Source: Chloroflexota bacterium
Lineage (GTDB): Bacteria; Chloroflexota; UBA11872
DNA length: 40,232 nucleotides
Direction of reading: 5' to 3'
Assembly (NCBI GenBank): GCA_026707585.1
Contig: JAPOWQ010000005.1
Span: forward strand, 1 to 40,232
Shown: in pieces, positions 7,532 to 16,174 of the stretch
Numbering within the stretch: position 1 is the first letter of the stretch
Layout: each line of letters begins with the position of its first letter
Translations under genes and position numbers: made by a program
Notes under the pieces: model-generated
What the model was told of the DNA's origin: nothing
The model's database searches: none
What the model saw: only the letters and a program-made list of their open reading frames with translations

Positions 7532-8386
7532 GAGGAGTCGGTGGGAAGGCAGAAGTCCGTACCTCTGCCGCTATGGCTGTAAGAACTCAAGGTGCTACGA
7601 GCAGCCTAGCCAACAGCACGCATCCACGCGATTCGAGGTGCGGCGGTTGGCGGTCGTCTCCACGCGTGCGCTACCGAGGCCTACATTGTGGTGCATTAGC
7701 GCAATTCAGAACGACGTGTCGCCCTGCCCCGGTACCGGGCGTCACTCGGAATCCACAATCTGTCTTTTTCTCCGTTGCCGTTGTTCTCGCCGGGCCTTGG
7801 AAAATCCTCAGAAGCTGGACGTCTTCCAGGTCACTTCGCCCAAGAAATACACCTTCCGACAGAGCTGTCACGCATGTCTGTCCAGGATACGGTCGATCAG
7901 CCAGTTCACCGGCATCCTCGGCGTCGTCTGGCCTTAACCGCCAACCTGGCGCAGCACGCAGGCGCGCGACGACCTGACCACTGTGGACGATTGCATCGCC
8001 TGTGTCGTCGCCGTGCTCGATGGTGAGCAGCTCACTGACGACCTCGAGTTTGAGCTTCGAATCGGTGAGGCGGTGCGAGGTTGGAACACTGGTTACCGAA
8101 CTTCGTAGTTGCCGCTGGACTTTCAGACGACTAATCGATGTCCCCTTTGGAACGGGTTCTGCGAGCCGAAAGAGGCCGGTAGCCACGCATGCACAGAGCA
8201 CCGTATCGCCTCCGGGATTGCCCTCGCGGTGCGTGGGCAGAAGCACGTTGAACGTGCGGAACGCCCGTCCCGGACAAGTGGCTCGCAAATCTGCGGCTGG
8301 GAAGGACTGAACCAGCGGACCCTCGGCCACGGCCTGACGAAGGCCTGTGATGAGAGGGGCTTTGTTCAGCGTGAGATACTCAGGGC
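7532..8386. other. Stretch without a convincing gene
   Basis: The longest reading is a minus-strand frame ending at 7671 and open to 8528. Its 5' third is the shadow of the plus-strand gene at 8387, and the remainder has irregular composition without motifs. No RNA gene, repeat array or terminator was recognised. The stretch is likely decayed DNA. Confidence 0.4.
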
Positions 8387-8674
8387 ATGGAACCGGCTGT
8401 GCGCTCGGTCTCTGGCCCAGCGATCTGGGGCGTCGCTGAGATCCTACAGGTCGTGGGAGTGGTTGGCTTGGTCGCGGTTCTTGTGGGCTACGGCATTGTG
8501 GCGATGCGGTCCGGTGAGGGCGACCCACGTGAGGATCCGAGCCTTCGTGAGCTTACGGCCGCACGTCGCCGGCGGCGTAAGCCGTGGACGCTGGATGACC
8601 CCGACGAACAGCGCGAACGGGATAAGCACTGGGGACCCGTGGGTGGTCCGCCTGGTGGGGATGGCAGCGGCTGA
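8387..8674 (+). CDS. Small single-pass membrane protein, unknown function
   Basis: The 95-residue product has a hydrophobic helix (about residues 18-40, EILQVVGVVGLVAVLVGYGI). A basic, hydrophilic tail follows (LRELTAARRRRRKPW, then DDPDEQRERDKHWGP) and ends in Gly/Pro. The positive-inside rule puts the tail in the cytoplasm. Third-position GC bias is good over the whole frame. The family is not recognised. No strong RBS precedes ATG 8387. Confidence 0.55.
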   Translation: MEPAVRSVSGPAIWGVAEILQVVGVVGLVAVLVGYGIVAMRSGEGDPREDPSLRELTAARRRRRKPWTLDDPDEQRERDKHWGPVGGPPGGDGSG

Positions 8675-8815
8675 CGACTAGCACCCGGTAGTCGGTGGAC
8701 GGCGTGGATGGTGCCAGAATCTCCAGATCGGGTTACAGACGGTTAGAGGAATCCTCGGACTCCGGCGAGGCCACCCACACGAATCCTTGCGGCACCGCGG
8801 AGGCAGCGGCAGCTC

Positions 8816-9838
8816 GTGGGAGAATCCGCCGCCGCCCCGAAGCAAGACTTCGCACGCGCGATGCCGTCCGACCTCACAACCAAGGAACTCCACCATGTGA
8901 TCCGCACGTTCATGACGAGCCTCGGTGCACACGACACGCTGTCTGCTAGGTCCGAATGGGAGATTGTGGAGATCGACGAAGTGAAGCGGCTGCTCGCGAC
9001 GGATTCTTGGCCAAGTGGCAGTATTCCAACCGAAGAACTGCGGTGGTGCTCCCTACCGCTGGCACACTCTGACTTTCCACGCTTCGCGCGATCAGCGGTC
9101 TTCTGGCGGACCACGACGGACAGCCTCGAGTTGTGGATAAGCGACCGCGTACGGTTGCCACAGATGGACGACATCGTGCTTTCGCCACGTCAGATACTCG
9201 AAGGCATTGCCGGCGCCTATCGGATCTCCCTTGACCAGACGATGCTCGATGCACACAGGAGACGGCAGCGTCGACGTCGGTGGCGCATCGTGGCTGGGTT
9301 CGGCTTCACGTATGCGGGCGGACCACTGGCATTGATCGGGTGGCACTTTGTGTCGCCACCTGGATCATTCGAACTTGGTCTTGCGAGAATTGTGTCAATG
9401 GCCTCTGGAATGATTATTGCGCAACTTGTCTTGGTGCCTCTACGTCGTCGATTTGGGGCGAGTTTCGTCGTTGCGACTACGCCCTTGCTGATCATCTATT
9501 ACTTTTATGCTCTGGTCCTTGTATTCAACCGCACTGGCTGGTCAAGCGTTCCAGATGAGTATCTCTTTGGTATCTCGCTCTTCATGAGCTTGGGTTACGG
9601 TGCGATGGTTGCATCTGCTAAGTATCGCAACCCAATGATCACAGAAATTGGGCGTGGATTTATTGCGACCTTCAGCCTTATGACTGGGCTGGCATTGGGA
9701 ACCGTCCAGGCAATAGTGAGTATTGTGTCGCAGATATCGATTGACTCGGCATCTGACTTGTTAGGTTTTCTGGCGATTCCAGCGCTACTTTATGCCTTCT
9801 ATGAATTGACGCGACGCGAGGTCGCGCGGGACGAATGA
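8816..9838 (+). CDS. Multi-pass membrane protein with soluble N-terminal domain, unknown family
   Basis: The start is GTG 8816, with GGAGG about 12 nt upstream; ATG 8861 is the alternative but has no RBS. The first 150 residues are soluble and contain several Trp-rich patches (RSEWEIVEIDEVKRLL, LELWISDRVRLP). A basic stretch (HRRRQRRRRWR) then leads into about five membrane helices to the C-terminus (for example PLLIIYYFYALVLVFN and LLGFLAIPALLYAFYEL). The membrane half is visibly less GC-rich than its surroundings, suggesting separate ancestry. No catalytic motif is seen. Confidence 0.7.
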   Translation: MGESAAAPKQDFARAMPSDLTTKELHHVIRTFMTSLGAHDTLSARSEWEIVEIDEVKRLLATDSWPSGSIPTEELRWCSLPLAHSDFPRFARSAVFWRTTTDSLELWISDRVRLPQMDDIVLSPRQILEGIAGAYRISLDQTMLDAHRRRQRRRRWRIVAGFGFTYAGGPLALIGWHFVSPPGSFELGLARIVSMASGMIIAQLVLVPLRRRFGASFVVATTPLLIIYYFYALVLVFNRTGWSSVPDEYLFGISLFMSLGYGAMVASAKYRNPMITEIGRGFIATFSLMTGLALGTVQAIVSIVSQISIDSASDLLGFLAIPALLYAFYELTRREVARDE

Positions 9839-10212
9839 TCCGACGCTATGGACGGCGCGTCTCGCCACAATAGTCAAGAATCAACCTTGCAGCAAGTACA
9901 CGATCTCGTACATCCATCGGCGGCAGACCGCCAAGGGCCGGTCTCAGGCGGAGGCTATTGAGGTTGCACGCTGGCTTGCTTGCCGACAGTTGCACCCGAC
10001 CCGGCCTACCCCTGCGCGATACTCTGCAGGTCACCAAGGACACCAACGATTCCGATTGGCATCGAGTGGCAGTCCACGTCCTAGGTTGCTCTACAGCATT
10101 CTGCACCCGCCGATTGGCGTGTCTAGGGTTACCGTGCACGCAAGACGGCACCGCTGGGCAGCCCGCTGATCGCTCCGTACGCTGACCGTCTCGCTACGCA
10201 CGGAGGCCACCG
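9839..10212. other. Stretch with only a possible minus-strand gene remnant
   Basis: On the minus strand, a frame ending at 9846 closes with LGGLPPMDVRDRVLAARLIL. This looks like the C-terminal helix of some small DNA-binding or terminase-like protein, but no start or domain supports a complete gene. Nothing else is recognised. The stretch separates the membrane protein from the next small operon. Confidence 0.3.
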
Positions 10213-10290
10213 ATGGCGAAGTCTGACGATGAGGCGACACACGGTGATCCGGCAGACCGCGGCAAAGACCCGGCACAGGGCATGCAGTAG
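10213..10290 (+). CDS. 25-aa acidic small ORF, first of a two-gene mini-operon
   Basis: ATG 10213 is preceded by GGAGG (10202-10206) at a suitable distance. The peptide begins MAKSDDEATHGDPADRGK and ends at TAG 10288-10290. It is hydrophilic with no known motif. It ends 15 bp before the next GTG start, so it could be a leader peptide coupling translation of the zinc-ribbon gene or a genuine small protein. Confidence 0.4.
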   Translation: MAKSDDEATHGDPADRGKDPAQGMQ

Positions 10291-10305
10291 TTGAGGAGGG
10301 TACAA

Positions 10306-10485
10306 GTGCCGAGAGTCAGCCCCTGGCACTCGATAAGGGCAACTCGACGGCTTGTCTATCATGAGTGCACCGAATGTAGGTGGGGACGAGAACTACACCT
10401 GCGACCCTGGAATCGAAGGGAAGGTACTGGCGGACGCAGACGCTGTAGCAACTGTCAGCGATTAATTGACCTGGATCGCTGCTAG
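10306..10485 (+). CDS. 59-aa zinc-ribbon-like small protein
   Basis: GTG 10306 has a strong Shine-Dalgarno (GAGGAGG) 6 nt upstream, which decides the start. The product holds two Cys pairs, CTEC (about residues 22-25) and CSNC (about 47-50), separated by a basic Arg/Trp-rich loop, and ends with a further Cys. This is the pattern of a zinc ribbon that may bind nucleic acid or another protein. It resembles the small zinc-ribbon proteins often found in mobile elements. Its 3' end meets the 3' end of a minus-strand pseudogene. Confidence 0.65.
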   Translation: MPRVSPWHSIRATRRLVYHECTECRWGRELHLRPWNRREGTGGRRRCSNCQRLIDLDRC

Positions 10486-10766
10486 ACGTCCGCCAACTTC
10501 CTGATGTCGAGGATCCCCTGCCACCACCGCTGGCATTGGCCGTCCACGATGCTAGCGATCACCTTGAGTCTGGGCGTCAGCGTGGGTGCTTTTTCCTTCC
10601 CGACCCTGCCTTAGCCTAGGCTGGGCTTGGCCCAGTCAACCCCAAAGCGGCTAATGCACAGATTGATGATGGTGCTGCCGACGGGCGAGAGGCCAGACAT
10701 AACCCGCATCACGGTGCCCTCGTGATCCTTCCATGCGTGGATCTACACGGCAAACAAGCGGCGAAG
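10482..10766 (-). pseudogene. Degenerate unknown protein with two in-frame stops
   Basis: One minus-strand frame reads LRRLFAV-stop-IHAWKDHEGTVMRVMSG, then LSPVGSTIINLCISRFGVDW, then AKPSLG-stop-GRVGKEKAP, then LKVIASIVDGQCQRWWQGIL and KLADV. Stops are TAG 10743-10745 and TAA 10611-10613, and the natural end is TAG 10482-10484. The composition is that of a real protein although no family is recognised. It lies directly downstream of the secretion operon on the same strand and may be a decayed last member of it, or unrelated debris. Confidence 0.45.
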
Positions 10767-10785
10767 TCAGCAAGCACCGTACTAC

Positions 10786-10824
10786 AAATCCGAGACTGAC
10801 TGGAGAGCGAGACCTCTCGGATTT
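10786..10824. terminator. Inverted repeat, possible bidirectional terminator
   Basis: AAATCCGAGA (10786-10795) is perfectly complementary to TCTCGGATTT (10815-10824), with a 19-nt loop. On the plus strand the stem is followed by a short T-run (10821-10825), making a modest terminator for rightward transcription from the mini-operon. It also lies downstream of the M23 gene and could end the leftward operon. Confidence 0.4.
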
Positions 10825-10896
10825 TGTCCTATTAGTGCGCCTCGCGAAACTTGACTTAGTCGTCCCGGTACTTAGAAGGCCGTGGGTCTCTTAGTC

Positions 10897-11574
10897 CTAG
10901 CTCCGAAACACCGAACTAGGATCAACACGAACTCCATCGCGCCAAACCTCGAAGTGCAGGTGCGGACCTGTCGATGCGCCCGAACTCCCAAGACCACCGA
11001 TTGGATCGCCGCGACGAACGCTACCCTTCAGACGCAGCCTAGAGTTGCTGCCGTCAGGTGGCTGCAGGTGCGCGTAGAGCGTCTGCCAGCCGTCGCCATG
11101 CGCGAGGACTACGTAGTGGCCGTAGCCGGCGGGATCCCAGCCAATGGCAGCAACGACGCCATCTCTGGCGGCCAGCACCGGGGTGCCCGGCGATCCGGCG
11201 ATATCGATGCCCCAGTGCGGACACATAACGAACGTGCACCCACCGTAGCGCGTGGTCAGGCGTCCGCGAATCGGCCATCGCCATTCGCCCGTAGACTCGG
11301 TTCCAACCTCCGATCCCTCAGATCCGCCATGCAGTCGCCATCCCTTGGCATGTTCGTCCGCCTGCAGATGTCCGGCCGCGAAGGACCCGGCGACGGCCGT
11401 CTGCAGCAGCATCCCCATGGCCAGCGCCACCGCTGCGGGCAGGGCGCCGATCACAACAACACCGACGAATAGCCACCTGACGGACGGCTCGACCTCGCGC
11501 ATCTGCTCGATTAGGCGTGACACGAGGACACGCGCCAGAATTCGAGCAGCTGCGGTCAATGTGTGCCGAAGCAC
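10897..11574 (-). CDS. M23 (LytM-type) metallopeptidase with N-terminal membrane anchor
   Basis: The 225-residue product starts with a helical, basic N-terminus and one membrane helix (about residues 33-58, VRWLFVGVVVIGALPAAVAL). After a linker comes an M23 domain (about residues 95-225) with the zinc motifs HWGID (HxxxD) and HLHFE (HxH) plus the conserved HGDGW. These enzymes cut peptide cross-links in the cell wall. Placed as the last gene of the secretion operon, it most likely opens a local gap in peptidoglycan for assembly of the channel, the role VirB1 transglycosylases fill in classical systems. The start is GTG 11574, 47 bp after the stop of the TrbL-like gene. All expected metal ligands are present, so it should be active. 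Confidence 0.9.
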   Translation of the reverse strand: MLRHTLTAAARILARVLVSRLIEQMREVEPSVRWLFVGVVVIGALPAAVALAMGMLLQTAVAGSFAAGHLQADEHAKGWRLHGGSEGSEVGTESTGEWRWPIRGRLTTRYGGCTFVMCPHWGIDIAGSPGTPVLAARDGVVAAIGWDPAGYGHYVVLAHGDGWQTLYAHLQPPDGSNSRLRLKGSVRRGDPIGGLGSSGASTGPHLHFEVWRDGVRVDPSSVFRS

Positions 11575-11621
11575 AGCGCCGAGTGCAGGTGCAGAGATGT
11601 CGGACGTCTACTGCGTCGGGA

Positions 11622-12887
11622 TCAGCGACCCGGTCCGCGCAGCGCACCTGCCGATCTCGGAACGGATCGAGCGTCGCGCACCAGATTGCGCACCGTGAGG
11701 TAGTGATGGACGCTGCGTCCCCACACGGACTGCGGCGTAATGGCCGGCAATTCGGCCAGTCCCGCCATGAGCCACCGGGGAAACTGCAGAACCACGCCCA
11801 AGCTGACGATGAGCGTCGCGATCGACAGAAGGCTCGGAGGCTGCGCGGCAACGATTCCAAATACCACCACGAGACCAAACACGATGGCCGCCTTCTCGAA
11901 AACCACCTGGGCCACGCGCTTCATCCACGCGTCCATCAAGCCGCGGGCGAATGGCAGCAGGCTCAGCACCATGACGATCGGTGCTGCGACCACCAGCACC
12001 CAGATCCAGATCAGTCGCAGGGCAAACTTCAGGGCCAGCAGGGCCACCTCAAGCAGGAGCACGAGGTACAACAGGGTCCGGAACAGATCACTCCAAAGTC
12101 CCTCCAAGACTCCCGCCGTCGCCGTTTCACCCCAGCCCCACCGCCTAAAGAGCTCGAGCGGACTGTCGCGATTGATGGCGTCCCCGCCAAGCGCCACGAA
12201 TGTCTGGACGAGCAGATTGTTGAGTTGCAGCAGGGCCTCCACCATGGCGTAACTGCCCAGGGCGAAGCCAACGGCGATCACGGTCTGACCAGCGAAGGCG
12301 CGCAGATCGACCGGCGCGCCCACAAAGACCTTATACAGCGCAAATCCAACAAAGACGGCCACCACCAACGAGACCAGCGGCGTGCTGGCGTTCAAGGCGA
12401 GATCGCGCGTTCGTTCCCACATATCGCGCAACGCCTGGTTGGCCTTCGATGGGATGAAGAAGTCTCGAAGCGCGGTCCCGCCGGGCACCGCGGCAAACGC
12501 CTGATCAAGCTCCCCGCCCGGAGCCGGCTCGATGCTGTCTGGCACGGTGAGCATCCACTCCCACGCCCAGCCCATAGGGGCCTGCAACATATGCGTCAGT
12601 GAGCTGGTGGCCCCGAGGCTCGCGGTCGCGGCCGCCGACTCCGGGTGACGCCACACGGGCGGAAACAGTGCGTTCAACGTTTCTCGAAGCATCTCACCCA
12701 GACGGTCGCCGAGCGGATCAGCCAGGGCGTCGGCGATGCGGCCGGCCGCGTCCCCCGATGTGACCACGTCCGGCTCGTCGGTGTCGGTTACCGTGGACGT
12801 GTCGGCCGGCGCCGGAATACCCACCCCACCGAATACAAAGGCCGCCAGACCCAGGGCCAGGGCAGCCAGCCAGCCGCGCAATGTCAC
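11622..12887 (-). CDS. TrbL/VirB6-like polytopic inner-membrane channel protein
   Basis: The 421-residue product has an N-terminal signal-like helix (1-25), a soluble extracytoplasmic part to about 165, and at least six membrane helices. These lie at about 170-190, 202-222, 268-290, 291-312, 328-348 and 352-370. A soluble basic C-terminus follows (ending SAGALRGPGR). The order of helices and the conserved-type segment ALRLIWIWVLVVAAPIVMVL fit the TrbL/VirB6/CagW group, which forms the membrane pore of type IV secretion. It starts 2 bp after the stop of the VirB4 gene, so it is cotranscribed. Family assignment rests on topology and operon position more than on a signature motif. Confidence 0.8.
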   Translation of the reverse strand: MTLRGWLAALALGLAAFVFGGVGIPAPADTSTVTDTDEPDVVTSGDAAGRIADALADPLGDRLGEMLRETLNALFPPVWRHPESAAATASLGATSSLTHMLQAPMGWAWEWMLTVPDSIEPAPGGELDQAFAAVPGGTALRDFFIPSKANQALRDMWERTRDLALNASTPLVSLVVAVFVGFALYKVFVGAPVDLRAFAGQTVIAVGFALGSYAMVEALLQLNNLLVQTFVALGGDAINRDSPLELFRRWGWGETATAGVLEGLWSDLFRTLLYLVLLLEVALLALKFALRLIWIWVLVVAAPIVMVLSLLPFARGLMDAWMKRVAQVVFEKAAIVFGLVVVFGIVAAQPPSLLSIATLIVSLGVVLQFPRWLMAGLAELPAITPQSVWGRSVHHYLTVRNLVRDARSVPRSAGALRGPGR

Positions 12888-12889
12888 GA

Positions 12890-15439
12890 CTAGTCGAGCG
12901 TCGGCGCCGCTGGTTCCACGCGTCGACGGGTCCGCCTGGCGTCGAGCCGGACGGCCGGCGTCTCCAGGGCCACCCGCTCGCCGGCCCCGATGATTGCCAG
13001 TCCCTGGCCACGCCGCGCCTGCTCGAGCGTAGCTAAGTCCTGATGCGTCAGCGCGAAGGCGTCGCGCAGGGCTCGTTCGTGGGCCGGATGCTGGCGAAAC
13101 AGCAGCGTGGCCGCGCAGTTTGCCAGGATCGCGCGAGTCTTGGTGTTCTCCACGAGCTCTGAGACGTCCTGCGACACCAGAAGGAGCATCGTCTGCAGCG
13201 CTCGCGCCGTCTTGGCCAGTTCGAGGAGAAAGTCGGCACCCTGTTCAGATCGCAGCAGCGTCCAAGCCTCGTCGACAACGATGACGCGCCGCCGCGACTC
13301 CCGGCCCATCCAGTTTCGAAGGTGCAGCAGAATGACGTAGTAGACGAGCGGCAGAATATCGGCCTGATCGGCACGCGGATCGCGGAGCGCAAACACGGTG
13401 CAGTCGTTGTCGAGTTCGACGTTGGTCGGGCGATCGAAGAACGTTGCCAGTTGCCCGCTGGTGAAGCGACGCAGCCGCTCCCCCAGGTCGAGCGCGGCCT
13501 GCCGATACATCGCGTCGTCGCCGTAGCGATCCGCGATGCTGCGCGCAAAGTCGGACGTTGTTGGTGACGGTCGGCGGTATGTCGCCGGGTCGGACGCGTC
13601 GATGGATCGGCGTCGGTAGGTCGGTTCAATGGAGTTATCAATGATCGTGCCCTGCTGGTCGCTGAGTCCGCTCAGCGCCAGTCGCCAGAAGCCGCGAAGC
13701 CCACTTGCCACACGTGCGAAGCCGCGGGCGTCGCTCACGCCGCCGAGGTCCCAGACGTTGATGGCGTGGGCGGTCGCCATGGCCGGCCGTAGCACCCGGC
13801 CGCCGCACACCCGGGCCAGTGCGCCGTATTCGTCCTTGGGATCAAGAATGGTCAGGCTGGCGCCAGACAGCCAGAGGCCGAGGGCGATCTGCTTGGCGCA
13901 GTGGCTCTTGCCACCGCCGCTCTGACCCAAGACGGCCAGGTGGGGGTTCTCATGCTGCGGCCCAAATGGATCAATGATGACCGGCGCATGGCCTCGTCCT
14001 GATCCAACGGTCGTGCCCAGGAAGATGCCCCCGCGCTCGGTCAGGCCGGGCGCGTGGAAGGGCACGGCCGCTGCCAACGGGCCGGTCGTGAGACCACGCC
14101 AACGACCGAGCCGATCGTCGCCCAGCGGCAGCAGACTGCGGAGACCGTCCTGCTGGTATCCGACGACGCGCGAGGCCCCCATGCCGTGGGCCGCCAATTC
14201 CGCCTCGACGTCCAAGGTGGCCTGCTCGAGGGTCGCCGCCGAGTCGGCTCCCACGCCGATCACCACCGAGGTCCGCATGTACCGTTCGCGCGCCCGAAAC
14301 GCTTCGTGCACGTCGTCCAAATCCTCTAAGCGCTGACGTGAGGTCCGCACGACCTCAGGATTGACGTCCTCGCCACGCGCCATTTCGCCGAGCAACTCAC
14401 GCTCCGTCGTGGAAAGCCGCCGGCGCACCTCCCGGTCGTCCACCGGGCGGATGAACAGCGACAGATCCAAGTCGTGTTTCAGCGTCGTGAACCAGCGGAG
14501 CCAGCCAGCCCCTACCTCGCGGGGAAAGCGTCGAAGGGCGAGCGCGCGCAGCCGGCGCGTGTCCGGGCCGGGGCCCTGAATGACCAGTTGGTCCGGCTTG
14601 ACGGCCATCCACTCTGGAAATGGGTCGGCGAGGTCGAACCCCACCCGCGTGACCGGTGGCGCGTCGGTTCGAAACCGCGCCTCGGCGCTTGACGGCGCTG
14701 CATCCAGCACATGGCGCAGCCGTTGGCCCGCCCCCGGGGCCGGGCGAAACAGCCCCTCGACAAGGTCGACCAGGTCGAAGCCATCCAGACGCCGGCTCGC
14801 GAGGCCGGCTCGCGACAGACCGTCGCGAATCATCTGCAGTCGACTATCGCCCATGCCGGAATCCATCGGCTGGCCGTCACGCGCCGAACGCCGCAACCAC
14901 CACGAGCCGCGGGGTTCCAGTGCGTCGTGCGCCACCAGCACAAAACAGCGCACGTGGCGGAGATGCCACTTGCCGTGCGCGGCCTCGAGGGCCTGGGCGT
15001 ACGTGGATGGCCGCCCGGCCTCACCGTCGGCTCCGCCGCCCGGCGTGCCCAACAGGCGACGACGGCGATCCAGCTTCTGATCCCACGCGGCCGACCAGCG
15101 ATCGGTGACATCGCCCAGATAGGCCGATGGATCGAACGCGCGGTTACGAAGCACGATCTGGATCGGACACGGGAGACCGGCCAGGAATTGGGCCAGGCCG
15201 GCCACCGCCGCCGAGATCTGATCCGCCACCATTACTTCGAGGTTCAGCGGTCGCACCGCAAGGACGGCGATCAGGGCCCCATCAGCACGCACGATGCCGT
15301 GCGGCCCTATTTCGCGGATGCCCAGCGAAATCTGTGCCGGCGCATCCGGGTCCGCGTCGTGACCCGCAGTATCAACGTCGCTGCGCGGCTCCGGCACCCC
15401 GGCTGGCTGGTCAACGCGAAACACGGAATCCCCATCCAT
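12890..15439 (-). CDS. virB4: VirB4/TraC-type conjugation ATPase
   Basis: The 849-residue product has an N-terminal VirB4 region. Its C-terminal ATPase part has a Walker A motif (GQSGGGKS, about residues 503-510) followed by LTILDPKDEYGALAR, and a Walker B (RRVIVVDEAWTLL, about 712-724) followed by TARALQTMLLLVSQDVSEL. The last motif is the family's sensor-like SQ signature. VirB4 powers assembly and substrate movement of type IV secretion systems and is their most conserved part. ATG 15439 overlaps the upstream PrgI-like gene by 29 nt. All nucleotide-binding motifs are intact. The size suits VirB4 proteins of the Gram-positive-style (single-membrane) systems. Confidence 0.93.
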   Translation of the reverse strand: MDGDSVFRVDQPAGVPEPRSDVDTAGHDADPDAPAQISLGIREIGPHGIVRADGALIAVLAVRPLNLEVMVADQISAAVAGLAQFLAGLPCPIQIVLRNRAFDPSAYLGDVTDRWSAAWDQKLDRRRRLLGTPGGGADGEAGRPSTYAQALEAAHGKWHLRHVRCFVLVAHDALEPRGSWWLRRSARDGQPMDSGMGDSRLQMIRDGLSRAGLASRRLDGFDLVDLVEGLFRPAPGAGQRLRHVLDAAPSSAEARFRTDAPPVTRVGFDLADPFPEWMAVKPDQLVIQGPGPDTRRLRALALRRFPREVGAGWLRWFTTLKHDLDLSLFIRPVDDREVRRRLSTTERELLGEMARGEDVNPEVVRTSRQRLEDLDDVHEAFRARERYMRTSVVIGVGADSAATLEQATLDVEAELAAHGMGASRVVGYQQDGLRSLLPLGDDRLGRWRGLTTGPLAAAVPFHAPGLTERGGIFLGTTVGSGRGHAPVIIDPFGPQHENPHLAVLGQSGGGKSHCAKQIALGLWLSGASLTILDPKDEYGALARVCGGRVLRPAMATAHAINVWDLGGVSDARGFARVASGLRGFWRLALSGLSDQQGTIIDNSIEPTYRRRSIDASDPATYRRPSPTTSDFARSIADRYGDDAMYRQAALDLGERLRRFTSGQLATFFDRPTNVELDNDCTVFALRDPRADQADILPLVYYVILLHLRNWMGRESRRRVIVVDEAWTLLRSEQGADFLLELAKTARALQTMLLLVSQDVSELVENTKTRAILANCAATLLFRQHPAHERALRDAFALTHQDLATLEQARRGQGLAIIGAGERVALETPAVRLDARRTRRRVEPAAPTLD

Positions 15440-15845
15440 GGCGGGTGATGATCGTTGGCTGCGGCTCCGTCAGGTCAACGCGATACAGGGGTTCCGGAAG
15501 CGAAGCCCGCCATGTCCGCGTGCGCGGCTGGCGCCGGCGACCGAGCAGTCGTGGGCCGGTCCAGTAGCGGGCCATGGCCAGCAGATACCCGTCGAGGGGC
15601 ACCTCGTTGACCCGAACCCGCATGAGCGACCAGCCCAGGAGCACCGGCACGGCCAGCGCAAAGCCGGCCAGCGGTCCGATTCCAACCAGGGGGACCAGCA
15701 CGCTCAGCAACCCAAGTTCGAGCGCCCCGAGAACTAACAGCCAGCACAATTCGCGACTCGTCAGGCGAAACCCACCGAGCGGCCAACGCGTCGGCACGCG
15801 CTCCAGGTCCTCAGGAATAACAAACCGAGGCGCTGGATCCGTCAC
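15411..15845 (-). CDS. PrgI/VirB3-like small membrane protein
   Basis: The 144-residue product has two close membrane helices (about residues 29-53, ELCWLLVLGALELGLLSVLV, and 58-76, LAGFALAVPVLLGWSLM). Before them is a short conserved-type N-terminus (RFVIPEDLERVPTRW), and after them a basic tail with RTRTWRASLPEPLYRVD. A gene of this size and topology immediately before virB4 is the usual place of PrgI/VirB3 proteins, which anchor VirB4 to the membrane. GTG 15845 overlaps the pilin stop by 4 nt (GTGA), showing translational coupling. Confidence 0.8.
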   Translation of the reverse strand: MTDPAPRFVIPEDLERVPTRWPLGGFRLTSRELCWLLVLGALELGLLSVLVPLVGIGPLAGFALAVPVLLGWSLMRVRVNEVPLDGYLLAMARYWTGPRLLGRRRQPRTRTWRASLPEPLYRVDLTEPQPTIITRHGWGFRVSR

Positions 15846-16174
15846 GTCCGACCGCCCAACGTGTTGACCAGGAATTCCACGGCGCTCTGCAGCAGTCCGA
15901 AATTGAAAGCCATCACGAGCCCGTAGATCAGCAAGGCCTGCATGGCAAACCGGCGAGCATCAATCTGCGCATCCACGCTGTTTGAGGTCCATGCGGCAAT
16001 GGCCTTCCACCCGATGGCCGCCGCAACGACCAGGCTGGCAATCGCGGCCAGAAAGCCCTTGAGCGATTCGACGGCAAAGGTGATCGGATCGGTCTGCGCA
16101 AGGACCGACGCCGGAACCGCGGTCGCGAGAGCCGCGAAGGCGAGCGCCAGCAGGGCCCGTCGACGCGCGGTCAT
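15842..16174 (-). CDS. VirB2/TrbC-like pilin precursor
   Basis: The 110-residue product starts at ATG 16174, overlapping the stop of the upstream ATPase (ATGA). It has a cleavable signal peptide (basic start MTARRRALL, hydrophobic core, likely cleavage after PASVLA). Two hydrophobic helices follow (FLAAIASLVVAAAIGWKAI and ALLIYGLVMAFNFGLL), separated by a short polar loop (SNSVDAQIDARR). This matches VirB2/TrbC pilins, which are small two-helix inner-membrane proteins extracted to form the pilus or channel lining. Position before prgI and virB4 supports it. Confidence 0.8.
   Translation of the reverse strand: MTARRRALLALAFAALATAVPASVLAQTDPITFAVESLKGFLAAIASLVVAAAIGWKAIAAWTSNSVDAQIDARRFAMQALLIYGLVMAFNFGLLQSAVEFLVNTLGGRT

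Noticed and set aside
7671-8528. A 285-codon minus-strand frame
   Set aside because: Its front third is antisense to a better plus-strand gene and the rest lacks motifs, so it is only mentioned in the stretch entry.
11517-12602. A 361-codon plus-strand frame opposite the TrbL-like gene
   Set aside because: Gln/His/Arg-rich antisense shadow. The minus strand has signal peptide and membrane helices.
13048-13641. Alternative frames inside the VirB4 gene
   Set aside because: Arg/Ser-rich shadow translations of virB4, which itself has intact Walker motifs.
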